Shown piece after piece: positions 1 to 7,502 of a stretch of 64,000 nucleotides of DNA. Positions within the stretch are counted from its first letter, which is position 1. Every line of letters starts with the position of its first letter. Made by a program: the position numbers and the translations under genes. Below the pieces are notes generated by a model. That model worked only from the letters and a program-made list of their open reading frames with translations, was not told where the DNA came from and searched no databases. This DNA comes from Amycolatopsis lexingtonensis (GTDB lineage: Bacteria; Actinomycetota; Actinomycetes; Mycobacteriales; Pseudonocardiaceae). The stretch lies in the NCBI RefSeq assembly GCF_014873755.1, contig NZ_JADBEG010000001.1:5625501-5689500 (forward strand), written 5' to 3'.

Positions 1-446
1 GCCTTCGCCTTGTCGGGGACGCCCGGGTCCGGCTCCTGGACGTCGGCGGAACAGGGCACGTCGGCGCTGTAGCCGACCCCGCGGGGATCGAACCCGACGA
101 GATCGTGGTGGACGCCGATGCCCCCGGCGTGACTGTCGGCGATGCTGCGCGGCATGTCGAGCCCGGACTGCCCGGGACCCCCGGGATTCAGCAGCACGGC
201 CCCGTCCCGCGCCCCGCTCGCCCGGATCCGGCTGACGGCGATGTCGATTTTCGGACCACCGGGGTCGGCGTAGTCGAGCGGAACCGGCACGAGCGCGCAC
301 TCGGTCCGGCGGTCCCCGGGATCCCACCCCTTCGCGACGGTGGCACAGAGCTGCCACTCGACTTCGCCGGCGGCGGCGACCGCCGGGACGACGGGAAGCA
401 GCGCCACGGCGGCGAGCAGCGGGACGGCGAACCGGGTGATCGACAT
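1..446 (-). CDS. Secreted alpha/beta hydrolase, tripeptidyl-aminopeptidase type (3' end outside window)
   Basis: Minus-strand gene starting at the ATG at 446 and running off the left edge; about 148 codons are visible. The start is MSITRFAVPLL followed by a hydrophobic Ala/Val-rich stretch ending near AAA, a Sec-type signal peptide. Then come VEWQLC, VPLDYADPGGPKI and LLNPGGPGQSG (the oxyanion-loop region of this family), then HHDLVGFDPRGVGYS, which matches secreted proteases of the SlpD/TAP group. The nucleophile serine (GxSYG) would lie beyond the edge, so catalysis cannot be verified. These enzymes normally release N-terminal di- or tripeptides outside the cell. The neighbouring region 447-807 is non-coding. 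Family call is good; exact substrate unknown. Confidence 0.8.
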   Translation of the reverse strand, partial: MSITRFAVPLLAAVALLPVVPAVAAAGEVEWQLCATVAKGWDPGDRRTECALVPVPLDYADPGGPKIDIAVSRIRASGARDGAVLLNPGGPGQSGLDMPRSIADSHAGGIGVHHDLVGFDPRGVGYSADVPCSADVQEPDPGVPDKAK

Positions 447-527
447 GGGGCTCAGGCTGCCGGGCGGGGGTGGGAGGGGAGATCGGCCGATCAGCCGATG
501 CTCGCCGCCGAACGGCCGGGATGGGGC

Positions 528-815
528 GTGGACGGATTTCGACCAGGGCTCGCGCGGGCCGGGCTGGACGATTTCCGGCCAGCGCTGACGCAGCCGGGCC
601 CGTGGACGGAAATCGACCAAGGTTCTGCGAGTCAGGCTGCGGGCGAACTGTCGACCGGGGCTCGCGCGGGCCGGGCTGGCGGTCGGGTTTCGGCAACGCC
701 GCGCGCGGAGTCGGGCAGTGGTCGAATTCCGACCAGGGCCGGTGCGCGGGCCGAGGCTCGCGTGCGGCCGGACCGTGGGCGAAATTCGACCAGCCCGCTC
801 GCTCAGGTCAGGCGA
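528..815. repeat. Degenerate ~37-bp tandem array with dyad core, about seven units
   Basis: This fills most of the 361-bp gene-free stretch 447-807. Units begin near 528, 566, 602, 642, 678, 718 and 775. The best units share GTGGnCGAAATTCGACCAG followed by a GGCTCGCGCGGGCCGGGCTG-like tail. The CGACC core falls at 540, 614, 652, 730 and 787, with weaker versions near 576 and 691, a period of about 37-38 bp. A 21-bp block is identical at 547-567 and 659-679. The core is itself a dyad, clearest at 718-736. The last unit overlaps the end of the GntR gene. Function unknown: operator array, transcription-stopping hairpins or decayed repeat family. Confidence 0.75.
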
Positions 816-1512
816 GGCCGACGAACATCGTGCGGTGGAGGCCGCCGACGTGCTTTCTCGTCACTCGCGCCGCCGCGTTCGGGTCGCCGGCCGCCAAGGC
901 CTTCACCAGGCTCGCGTGTTCGCGGTTCGACTCGCGCAGTTTCTCCATCGGGTACGGCAGGTAAAACCGGTACAGCTCGGCCAGCACCGTCTCGTACTGG
1001 GCGACCGCGGCCGCGGGGCCGGGGGCCGCCACCGTCCGGTGGAACTCCGCGTCGAGTTCGTGGAACTCCGCCCAGTCCCGCACCGTGTCCATCCGGGCGA
1101 CCAGCGCCCGCAGGCGCACGAGGTCCGGGGGCCGTTTGGCCACGAATTGGACCAAGCCCGACTCCAGCACCAGGCGGTGGTCGATCAGCTCGCGGACCTC
1201 GCCGGCCGACTCGCGGTAGGCGCCGACCTCGCTGACGCGGGAAGCCGGTGGGTGCTCGGCGACCAGAGTTCCGCCCGCGCGGCCACGGCGGCGTTCGATC
1301 AGGCCGTCCTCGGCCAGGGACTCCAGGGCCCGGCGCACGGTGATCTCCGCGACGCCGAGGGCCCGCGCGATTTCGCCGTTCGGCGGCAAGCGCTCCCCCG
1401 GCTTCAACAGCCCGAGCTCCACCGCGAGGGCGATCCGGGCGCGGACGGTGTCGAGCGCCGACAGCCGCCGGATTCCGGTCAGCGCGGGGGCGCTCAGGTC
1501 TGCCGTCGCCAT
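808..1512 (-). CDS. GntR-family transcriptional regulator (FCD type)
   Basis: 234 aa from the ATG at 1512 (MATADLSAPALTG). Residues ~15-80 form the GntR winged helix: VRARIALAVELGLLKPGERL, then ALGVAEITVRRALESLAEDGLIERRRGRGG-like wing. Residues ~95-225 are an all-helical FCD ligand-binding domain with acidic/histidine positions (ELDAEFHRTV, KHVGGLH) that usually bind a metal and a carboxylate effector. It is divergently transcribed from the nitrilase-permease pair, and a perfect 8-bp inverted repeat lies between the two starts, so it very likely controls that operon and itself. The effector is unknown; an amino-acid or nitrile-derived acid would fit the neighbours. The last codons run into the repeat array. 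Confidence 0.9.
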   Translation of the reverse strand: MATADLSAPALTGIRRLSALDTVRARIALAVELGLLKPGERLPPNGEIARALGVAEITVRRALESLAEDGLIERRRGRAGGTLVAEHPPASRVSEVGAYRESAGEVRELIDHRLVLESGLVQFVAKRPPDLVRLRALVARMDTVRDWAEFHELDAEFHRTVAAPGPAAAVAQYETVLAELYRFYLPYPMEKLRESNREHASLVKALAAGDPNAAARVTRKHVGGLHRTMFVGLA

Positions 1513-1538
1513 GAAACGACCGTACCGCACAAACTGCT

Positions 1539-1572
1539 CATCTTGAGCACTCTTGTTTAACTGTTCAAGATG
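1539..1572. promoter_or_regulatory. Probable GntR operator between divergent genes
   Basis: CATCTTGA at 1539-1546 and TCAAGATG at 1565-1572 form a perfect 8-bp inverted repeat separated by 18 bp. Inside it lie CTTGAGCACTCTTG and TTAACTGTTCAAG, a second overlapping set of CTTG/CAAG half-sites. The stretch is AT-richer than its surroundings. It sits 27 bp upstream of the regulator start and 16 bp upstream of the hydrolase start chosen here, as expected for an autoregulated divergent operator. Confidence 0.65.
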
Positions 1573-1587
1573 GACTATTTTTCGCCC

Positions 1588-2463
1588 ATGCCGCGACCAC
1601 TGCCGATCGCCCTGGTGCAAGCGCCGCCCCGGCCGGCCGGGGACTCCGGGTTCACCGGCGAGGTCGAGGACGTCCTTCGCGGATTTCCGGACACGCGCCT
1701 GGCCGCCTTCCCCGAGCTGCACCTCTGCGGCGTCGACGGCGAGGGCGACGAGCGCACCGCCCGGCTGCGGGCCGCCGCCGAGCCACTGCACGGGCCGCGG
1801 ACGCGAGAGCTCGCCGAACTGGCCGGTGACCTGGGGATCTGGCTCGCGCCCGGCACCGTTTGCGAAAAAGGTGACCACGGCGAGCTCTTCAACACCGCCC
1901 TGGTCTTCTCCCCACAGGGCGAGCTCGCCGGCTGGTACCGCAAGGTCTTCCCGTGGCGGCCGCACGAGCCGTACGACCCCGGCGACCGGTTCGTCGTCGC
2001 CGATCTGGCCGACGCCGGGCGCGTCGGGTTCTCCATCTGCTACGACGCCTGGTTCCCCGAGGTGACCCGGCACCTCGCCTGGATGGGCGCCGAACTCGTG
2101 CTTAACCCCGTGCAGACGACGACGCCGGACCGCGCCCAGGAACTCGTGCTGGCCCGGGCGAACGCCATCGTCAACCAGGTCTTCGTCGCCAGCGTGAACA
2201 CGGCCGGGCCGGTCGGGATGGGCGACAGCCTGCTCGTCGGGCCCGAAGGGGACGTCCTCGGCGCGTTGCCGGGAAACGACCACGGCGTCCTCTCCCACAC
2301 GATCGACCTCGACGAGGTGGCGCGCGTGCGCCGTGAGGGCACCGCGGGCACCAACCGCGTGTGGGCGCAGTTCACCCCGGACGACGCGCCCCTTGACCTG
2401 CCGCTCTACCAGGGCCGGATCGAGCCGGACCGCTGGCGCCCACGAGGAGGAGACGACCGATGA
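1588..2463 (+). CDS. Carbon-nitrogen hydrolase (nitrilase superfamily)
   Basis: 291 aa from the ATG at 1588 (MPRPLPIALVQAPP). An ATG at 1570 is also in frame, but it lies in the operator dyad and adds residues not typical of the family. The Glu-Lys-Cys triad is visible: Glu43 in AAFPELHL, Lys in WYRKVFPW (~120) and Cys in VGFSICYDAWFPE (~155). Such enzymes hydrolyse amides or nitriles to acids plus ammonia (amidases, ureidopropionase-like, omega-amidases). The gene is first of a two-gene operon, overlapping the permease gene by ATGA, and under the adjacent GntR. A transported amine or amide that is then hydrolysed is a reasonable guess; the substrate cannot be read from sequence. Confidence 0.88.
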   Translation: MPRPLPIALVQAPPRPAGDSGFTGEVEDVLRGFPDTRLAAFPELHLCGVDGEGDERTARLRAAAEPLHGPRTRELAELAGDLGIWLAPGTVCEKGDHGELFNTALVFSPQGELAGWYRKVFPWRPHEPYDPGDRFVVADLADAGRVGFSICYDAWFPEVTRHLAWMGAELVLNPVQTTTPDRAQELVLARANAIVNQVFVASVNTAGPVGMGDSLLVGPEGDVLGALPGNDHGVLSHTIDLDEVARVRREGTAGTNRVWAQFTPDDAPLDLPLYQGRIEPDRWRPRGGDDR

Positions 2464-3785
2464 CCACCACAGCCGCGGCCCCGGCCGCGCTGCAGCGACG
2501 GCTCGGGCTGCCCGGCGTCGTCCTGTTCGGGCTCGCCTACATGGCGCCGCTGATCGTGCTCGGCACCTTCGGGATCGTCGCGACGACGACCGAGGGCACC
2601 GTCCCCTCCGCGTACCTGCTGGCACTGGTCGCCATGCTGTTCACGGCCGCGAGCTACGGGAAGATGGCCGCCACGCACCCGGTCGCGGGCTCCGCCTACA
2701 CCTATGTCCGGAAATCGGTCGACGCGCGCGCCGGCTTCCTCGTCGGGTGGGCGGTGCTGCTCGACTACTTCTTCCTGCCGATGGTGATCTGGCTGATCGG
2801 CGGTGCCTACCTCTCGGCCGAGTTCCCGTCGGTGCCCAATTGGATCTGGTTGATCACTTTCATCGCGCTGACCACGATCCTGAACGTCCTGGGCATCAAG
2901 ATCGCGGAGAAGGCCAACTTCGTCCTGATGGCCTTCCAGCTGCTGGTGATCGGCTTCTTCGTCGTTCTTTCGGTCAAACAGGTGCTGCACCTCGGCGGCT
3001 CGCTCGCGAGCACGCAGCCGTTCTTCCACCCCGGCAGCACGCTGGGCACGATCTCCGGCGGCGCCGCGCTCGCGACGTACTCGTTCCTCGGGTTCGACGC
3101 CGTGACGACGTTGACCGAAGAAACGACCGAGCCGCGCAAGACGATTCCCCGGGCCATCCTGCTGACCGCGCTGATCGGCGGGGGCATCTTCATCGTGCTG
3201 GCCTACTTCACCCAGCTCGCGCACCCGGGCAGCACGTTCGGCGACGAGTCGTCCGCCGCGTTCGAAATCGCGACGACGATCGGCGGGAACCTGTTCGCGT
3301 CGTTCTTCCTCGCCGGGCTCGTCGTGGCCCAGTTCGCGTCGGGGATCGCCGCGCAGGCGAGCGCGTCGCGGCTGATGTTCGCCATGGGCCGGGACGGCGT
3401 GCTGCCGCGGGTCTTCGGGAAGCTGCAGCCGCGGTTCGCGACGCCGGTGTTCGGGATCGTCCTCACCGGACTCGTGGGGCTGGTCGCGCTGTCGCTGGAC
3501 GTCAGCACCTCGACGTCGTTCATCAACTTCGGCGCGTTCACCGCGTTCACGTTCGTCAACGTCAGCGTGCTGGCGACGTGGCTGCGCGACCGGTCGGGAA
3601 AACGCGTGCTGACCTGGGTGGTCTTCCCGGTGATCGGCGCCGTGGTCGATTTGTGGCTACTGGTCAACCTCGACGGCATCGCGCTGGTGTTCGGCCTGGT
3701 CTGGCTGGCGATCGGCGTCGTCGTGCTGGCCGCGATCACCCGCGGCTTCCGGCGGCCGCCGCCGGAGATGACGTTCGAGGAGTGA
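2460..3785 (+). CDS. APC-family amino acid/polyamine permease
   Basis: 441 aa, start ATG at 2460 overlapping the hydrolase stop (ATGA), so translationally coupled. About 12 membrane segments. N-terminal LGLPGVVLFGLAYMAPLIVL is the first APC helix with the broken-helix Gly motif; AATHPVAGSAYTYVRKSV and ATYSFLGFDAVTTLTEETTEP are the conserved APC signatures seen in PuuP-like putrescine importers and other amino-acid/polyamine permeases. Probably imports the substrate, or removes the product, of the preceding nitrilase-family enzyme. Expected to be regulated with it by the GntR protein at 808-1512. Substrate specificity not assignable. Confidence 0.9.
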   Translation: MTTTAAAPAALQRRLGLPGVVLFGLAYMAPLIVLGTFGIVATTTEGTVPSAYLLALVAMLFTAASYGKMAATHPVAGSAYTYVRKSVDARAGFLVGWAVLLDYFFLPMVIWLIGGAYLSAEFPSVPNWIWLITFIALTTILNVLGIKIAEKANFVLMAFQLLVIGFFVVLSVKQVLHLGGSLASTQPFFHPGSTLGTISGGAALATYSFLGFDAVTTLTEETTEPRKTIPRAILLTALIGGGIFIVLAYFTQLAHPGSTFGDESSAAFEIATTIGGNLFASFFLAGLVVAQFASGIAAQASASRLMFAMGRDGVLPRVFGKLQPRFATPVFGIVLTGLVGLVALSLDVSTSTSFINFGAFTAFTFVNVSVLATWLRDRSGKRVLTWVVFPVIGAVVDLWLLVNLDGIALVFGLVWLAIGVVVLAAITRGFRRPPPEMTFEE

Positions 3786-3786
3786 C

Positions 3787-4164
3787 TCAGGGACAGTCGC
3801 TCTCGCCACCGCTGCGCTCGACGCAATGGGTGGGCTCCGGCGGCGGGGGCGGCGCGTGGTGGGTCTGGGCCCACCGCACCGGCGCCACGACGGCGACCAC
3901 CGCGAGGCAGACTCCGTAGAACCAGGTCCAGCCCCGCCGCCGGGTGGTCGCCGAAATGACCACGCCCAGGACGGGGATGCCCGCCCCGAGCCAGGACGCC
4001 CAGGTGAAGGTCGCGCTCGCCGCCGCGGGGTCGCCGGGGCCGAGCCCGATGCCGTACGCCGTCGCGGCGCCCAGCAAGAACATCAGCGGGACGAGGATCA
4101 GCCACACCACCGCGCCCACCGCGAGCAGGACGGCCGCGGCCATGTCGCCGAAATCGCGCCACAC
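3787..4164 (-). CDS. Small two-to-three-helix membrane protein, paralogue A
   Basis: 125 aa from a GTG at 4164. I prefer this start to the ATG at 4143 because it gives exactly the length and N-terminal alignment of the neighbouring paralogue at 4167-4544. Membrane segments lie at about 10-35, 45-70 and 75-95. The shared signature is WASWLGAGIPVLGVVISATT-RRRGWTWF, then a cytosolic or exported tail HAPPPPPEPTHCVE with two cysteines near the end (THCVE, SDCP). Function unknown; no recognised domain. The GTG start lies 2 bp from the paralogue's stop, so the two are translated together. Confidence 0.7.
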   Translation of the reverse strand: MWRDFGDMAAAVLLAVGAVVWLILVPLMFLLGAATAYGIGLGPGDPAAASATFTWASWLGAGIPVLGVVISATTRRRGWTWFYGVCLAVVAVVAPVRWAQTHHAPPPPPEPTHCVERSGGESDCP

Positions 4165-4166
4165 CG

Positions 4167-4544
4167 TCAGCCGCCCGGGCAGTCGTTGCCGCCGCCGCTG
4201 TGCTCGACGCAGTGGCGCGGTCCCGGGGGTGGTGGCGGGGCGTGCCGGAGGTCGTCGGCCCACGAAAGCAGCGCGATCGCTGCCGCCAGGGTGAGGCAAA
4301 TGCCGAAGAACCACGTCCAGCCACGACGTCGCGTTGTCGCCGAAACGACCACGCCCACCAGCGGGAGTCCCGCGCCGAGCCAGGACGCCCACTTCAAGTA
4401 GCCGCGGGCGCCGTCGCCGACCTCGCCGAACGCCGGGATGCTCGCCAGGAAACCCAGCAGCACCAGGAACGGGACGACGAGCAGCAGGCCCACGGCGCAC
4501 ACCGCGACGACGAGCGACGACCACGCGGTCCGGATCTCCCCCAC
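4167..4544 (-). CDS. Small membrane protein, paralogue B (tandem duplicate)
   Basis: 125 aa from GTG at 4544 (VGEIRTAWSSLV). Same layout as the 3787-4164 product: hydrophobic segments, KWASWLGAGLPLVGVVVSATT-RRRGWTWF, a Pro5 run (HAPPPPPGPRHCVE) and a Cys-containing tail (NDCPGG). The two genes are adjacent, same length and same strand, so they arose by tandem duplication; they have diverged clearly in the first helix and loop. No known function. The pair lies between the permease gene (convergent) and an acyltransferase gene upstream on the same strand. Confidence 0.7.
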   Translation of the reverse strand: MGEIRTAWSSLVVAVCAVGLLLVVPFLVLLGFLASIPAFGEVGDGARGYLKWASWLGAGLPLVGVVVSATTRRRGWTWFFGICLTLAAAIALLSWADDLRHAPPPPPGPRHCVEHSGGGNDCPGG

Positions 4545-4587
4545 CGGATCAGTATGTCCGGGAAAGCGACGAACGACTTGAGTAGAT

Positions 4588-5340
4588 CTACTGCTCGAGG
4601 GTCTTCTGCAGCGCCTTGTTCGCCTTCCGTGCCATGTCGGCGACGGCTTCCCGCCGGGCCGCGTCGGCCGCGTAGTCCTCTTCGCGGTTGCGCACCACAC
4701 GGGCCGGCGCGCCGACCGCGATGGAGTAGTCCGGGATGTCACCGCGGACGACCGCGTGCGCGCCCAGCACCGAGCCGCGGCCGATGCGGGTGCCCTTCAG
4801 GACGCTGACCTTGGTGCCGAGCCACGTGTCCGGGCCGATGCGGACCGGCGACTTCACGATGCCCTGGTCCTTGATCGGGACGTGGATGTCGGCGATGACG
4901 TGGTCGAAGTCACAGATGTACACCCAGTCGGCGACCAGGGTGGCCGCGCCGAGCTCGATGTCGAGGTAGCAGTTGATGACGTTCTGGCGGCCGAACACGG
5001 ACTTGTCGCCGATCCGCAGCGAACCCTCGTGGCAGCGGATGGCGTTGCCGTCGCCGATGTGGACCCAGCGGCCGATCTCCAGGCGCCCGTAACCCGGGCG
5101 GCAGTGGATCTCGACGTTCTTGCCGAGGAAGAGCATCCCGCGCAGGATGATGTGCGGGTTGGCGAGCCGGAACTTGAGCAGCCGGTAGTACCGGACGAGG
5201 TACCAGGGCGTGTACGCGCGGTTGCGCAGCACCCAGCGCAGCGAGTCGGCGGTCAGGAACTTCGCCTGCCGCGGGTCCTGCCGGGCACGGCGCCAGGCCC
5301 GCACCCGCGACAGCGCGGGCGCACCCCACATCGACGTCAT
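4588..5340 (-). CDS. Left-handed beta-helix (hexapeptide) acyltransferase
   Basis: 250 aa from ATG at 5340 (MTSMWGAPALSRVRAWRRARQ). A longer frame with upstream Met exists, but the divergent gene start and usual family length favour 5340. The N-terminal ~80 residues are basic and helical (YTPWYLVRYYRLLKFRLANP), then hexapeptide repeats LEIGRWVHIGDG, LRIGDKSVFG, PVRIGPDTWLGT, TRIGRGSVLGAHAVV with the terminal IAVGAPARVV motif of WbbJ/LacA/CysE-type O-acyltransferases. The CDFDHVIAD segment probably carries the catalytic His. Such enzymes acetylate sugars in cell-surface glycans or glycolipids. Similar proteins are common single genes in actinobacteria; acceptor unknown. Confidence 0.85.
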   Translation of the reverse strand: MTSMWGAPALSRVRAWRRARQDPRQAKFLTADSLRWVLRNRAYTPWYLVRYYRLLKFRLANPHIILRGMLFLGKNVEIHCRPGYGRLEIGRWVHIGDGNAIRCHEGSLRIGDKSVFGRQNVINCYLDIELGAATLVADWVYICDFDHVIADIHVPIKDQGIVKSPVRIGPDTWLGTKVSVLKGTRIGRGSVLGAHAVVRGDIPDYSIAVGAPARVVRNREEDYAADAARREAVADMARKANKALQKTLEQ

Positions 5341-5393
5341 GCCCGTGACCGTAACCTGTGTGCGGGACGGGTTCACAGGCAAGGGGAGCGTGG

Positions 5394-6356
5394 ATGGGCA
5401 CGAAGCTGATCATCGACACCGACCCGGGCGTCGACGACGCGCTGGCGATCGCGCTGGCGGCGCTGTCACCGGACGTCGACCTGCTGGGCGTCACGTCGGT
5501 GTTCGGCAACGTGCCCCTGGACCGCACGACTTCGAACGCGCGACGGCTGCTGGAGCTGTTCGGCCGCGCCGACGTGCCGGTGGCCGCGGGGTCGGCGCGC
5601 CCGCTGGTGTACTCCAAGCCGCGCGACGCGAAGGAGGTCCACGGCGGCGACGGCCTGTCGGGGCACTCCTACACGCTGCCCGAGGCGAGCCGTCCCCTCG
5701 AGGAACGCGACGCCGTCCGCCTCATGCTGGACCTGCTGGACTCCTCGGACGAGCCGGTGACCATCGCCCCGATCGGCCCGCTGACGAACATCGCCGCGCT
5801 GCTCGCGGCCCACCCGGGCGCGGCGGCGAAGATCGCGCGGCTGGTGATCATGGGCGGCGGGGTGACCTTCGGCAACAGCACGACCGCCGCCGAGTTCAAC
5901 ATCTGGAGCGACCCCGAGTCGGCGCGGCGGGTGCTCGTCGAGGAGGACGTGCCGGTGGTGCTGGTCCCGCTCGACCTGACCCACCGCTGCGCCGTCGACG
6001 GCGAATGGCTGGCGAAGCTCGCGGCGTCGGGCCCGGTCGGCGCCACTCTCGAAGGCCTCACCTCGACCTACCGGCAGCACTACACGCGCGTGTTCGGCGA
6101 AGACCGGATGGTCATGCACGACGCCGTCGCGGTCGCCGAGGCGATCTCGCCGGGCATCCTGCGGACCGAGACCTACCGCGTCGACGTCGACTGCGGGCTC
6201 GGCCCGGCGCGCGGGCAGACCCTGGTCGACCGGCGGCGGCTCGGCGAAGACGATCCGCAGTTCTCCCCCGGCCGCCCGATCGAGGTCGCGGTGGACACCG
6301 ACCTCGACGGCCTGCGCGGCTTCGTCCTGGACCGGCTCACCGGAGCCGCGCGGTGA
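5394..6356 (+). CDS. Inosine-uridine preferring nucleoside hydrolase family protein
   Basis: 320 aa from ATG at 5394 with AAGGGGAG upstream. The N-terminal DTDPGVDDALAIALA motif is the Ca2+-binding DxDxxxDD signature of nucleoside hydrolases. TIAPIGPLTNIAALL, LVIMGGGV, AAEFNIWSDPESA and the C-terminal HDAVAVAEAI (Ca2+-binding Asp, after MVM) are also present, so the active site looks intact. It cleaves the N-glycosidic bond of ribonucleosides to give base plus ribose in the cytoplasm. It overlaps the downstream cell-wall gene (GTGA), though no functional link between the two is obvious. Confidence 0.92.
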   Translation: MGTKLIIDTDPGVDDALAIALAALSPDVDLLGVTSVFGNVPLDRTTSNARRLLELFGRADVPVAAGSARPLVYSKPRDAKEVHGGDGLSGHSYTLPEASRPLEERDAVRLMLDLLDSSDEPVTIAPIGPLTNIAALLAAHPGAAAKIARLVIMGGGVTFGNSTTAAEFNIWSDPESARRVLVEEDVPVVLVPLDLTHRCAVDGEWLAKLAASGPVGATLEGLTSTYRQHYTRVFGEDRMVMHDAVAVAEAISPGILRTETYRVDVDCGLGPARGQTLVDRRRLGEDDPQFSPGRPIEVAVDTDLDGLRGFVLDRLTGAAR

Positions 6357-7492
6357 GCGACGAGCCCGAGGTCGTGCCGGAAGAGACGCCCGAGCCCCGC
6401 CGCCGGAAGGCCGCCGTCGTGGTGGCCGCCGTGGTCGTGGTCGCCGCCGCGCTGGTGGTCGGCGTGCAGTTCGCGCCGAAGCAGCAGGAGACGACGAACG
6501 CGGCCGCGACGGCGACGCCCACGCCGTCTGTCGCGAAAACGACCACGCCGCCGCAGACGTCCGCGCCGCCGAAGGTGCCGGAGGCGAGCGAGTTCGACGC
6601 CTGGGCGTCCAAGACCAGCCAGTGGCTCGACATCCCGCTGCGCGCGATGGTCGGCTACGCGAAGGCCACGACGAAGCTCGGCAAGGACGTCCCGGGGTGC
6701 CACCTGTCCTGGGTGACGCTGGCCGCGGTCGGAAAAGTGACCACGGACCACGGGCGGGCGCAGGGCGGGCAGTTCGGCACCACCGGCGTGCTGGACAAGG
6801 CGCTCGGCACCATCGAGGTACGCGACTTCTACAACAAGGTCGTCTCGACGGCGAACGCCGCCGGGCCGATGCAGCTGTCGCCGGCGATCTGGGGCAAGTA
6901 CCAGGCGAGCTACGCGGGCGGGAAGCCCGATGTCCAGAACATCGACGACGCGGCGCTGACCACCGGCCGCGCGCTCTGCGCCGACGGCCACGACCTGTCC
7001 CAGGGCCAGGTGTGGTGGGACTCGGTCAGCACGCTGCAGGCGGCGCCGCTGTTCCTGCACCGCACGCTGGCGACCGTCAACGTCTACGGGACGGTCGGCC
7101 AGGGCGCGGCGGCGCCGAACGCGGCGGTGCTGAGCGCGGTGAACTTCGCCATCGACAAGATCGGCCTCCCCTACATCTGGGGCGGCAACGGCACCGGCGG
7201 CAACGACCCGGGCTTCGACTGCTCGGGCCTGACGACGGCGGCGTACGCGAGCGCCGGGGTCAAGCTGATGCGCACGGCCGACACGCAGTTCCGGAGCGTC
7301 CCGCACGTGACGGACCCGCAGCTGGGCGACCTGATCTTCTACGGCGAGCCGGCGACGAAGATCCACCACGTCGGGCTGTACATCGGCAACCAGCAGATGA
7401 TCGACGCGCCGCAGACGGGCCAGGCGGTCCAGGTGCACTCGTACCGCAAGGAAGGCGACGACTACGCGGGAGCCGGCCGCCCGACGGCCTGA
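6353..7492 (+). CDS. Membrane-anchored NlpC/P60 endopeptidase with degenerate transglycosylase-like domain
   Basis: 379 aa from GTG at 6353, overlapping the preceding stop. Layout: acidic N-terminus and RRRK (1-19), one membrane segment (~20-40, AAVVVAAVVVVAAALVVGV), Thr/Pro linker (~45-80), a MltB/SLT-like domain (~90-260; PGCHLSWVTLAAVGKV, AAGPMQLSPAIW, PDVQNIDDAALTTGRALC), then NlpC/P60 (~270-379; FDCSGLTTAAY, GDLIFYG, HHVGLYIG). The peptidase Cys/His pair is intact, so it probably cuts peptidoglycan stem peptides. In the transglycosylase domain the usual VES-x-HG catalytic Glu is replaced (VTTDHG), so that half is probably a wall-binding or scaffold domain. No nearby wall genes. Confidence 0.88.
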   Translation: MSDEPEVVPEETPEPRRRKAAVVVAAVVVVAAALVVGVQFAPKQQETTNAAATATPTPSVAKTTTPPQTSAPPKVPEASEFDAWASKTSQWLDIPLRAMVGYAKATTKLGKDVPGCHLSWVTLAAVGKVTTDHGRAQGGQFGTTGVLDKALGTIEVRDFYNKVVSTANAAGPMQLSPAIWGKYQASYAGGKPDVQNIDDAALTTGRALCADGHDLSQGQVWWDSVSTLQAAPLFLHRTLATVNVYGTVGQGAAAPNAAVLSAVNFAIDKIGLPYIWGGNGTGGNDPGFDCSGLTTAAYASAGVKLMRTADTQFRSVPHVTDPQLGDLIFYGEPATKIHHVGLYIGNQQMIDAPQTGQAVQVHSYRKEGDDYAGAGRPTA

Positions 7493-7502
7493 GTCCCGCG
7501 GG

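Noticed and set aside
447..807. CRISPR-like array
   Set aside because: Units are diverged along their whole length with no unique spacers between conserved repeats, and no cas genes are present.
105..1235. Plus-strand frame over the repeat array
   Set aside because: Arg/Pro/Gly-rich translation typical of non-coding GC-rich DNA; crosses two minus-strand genes and a repeat region.
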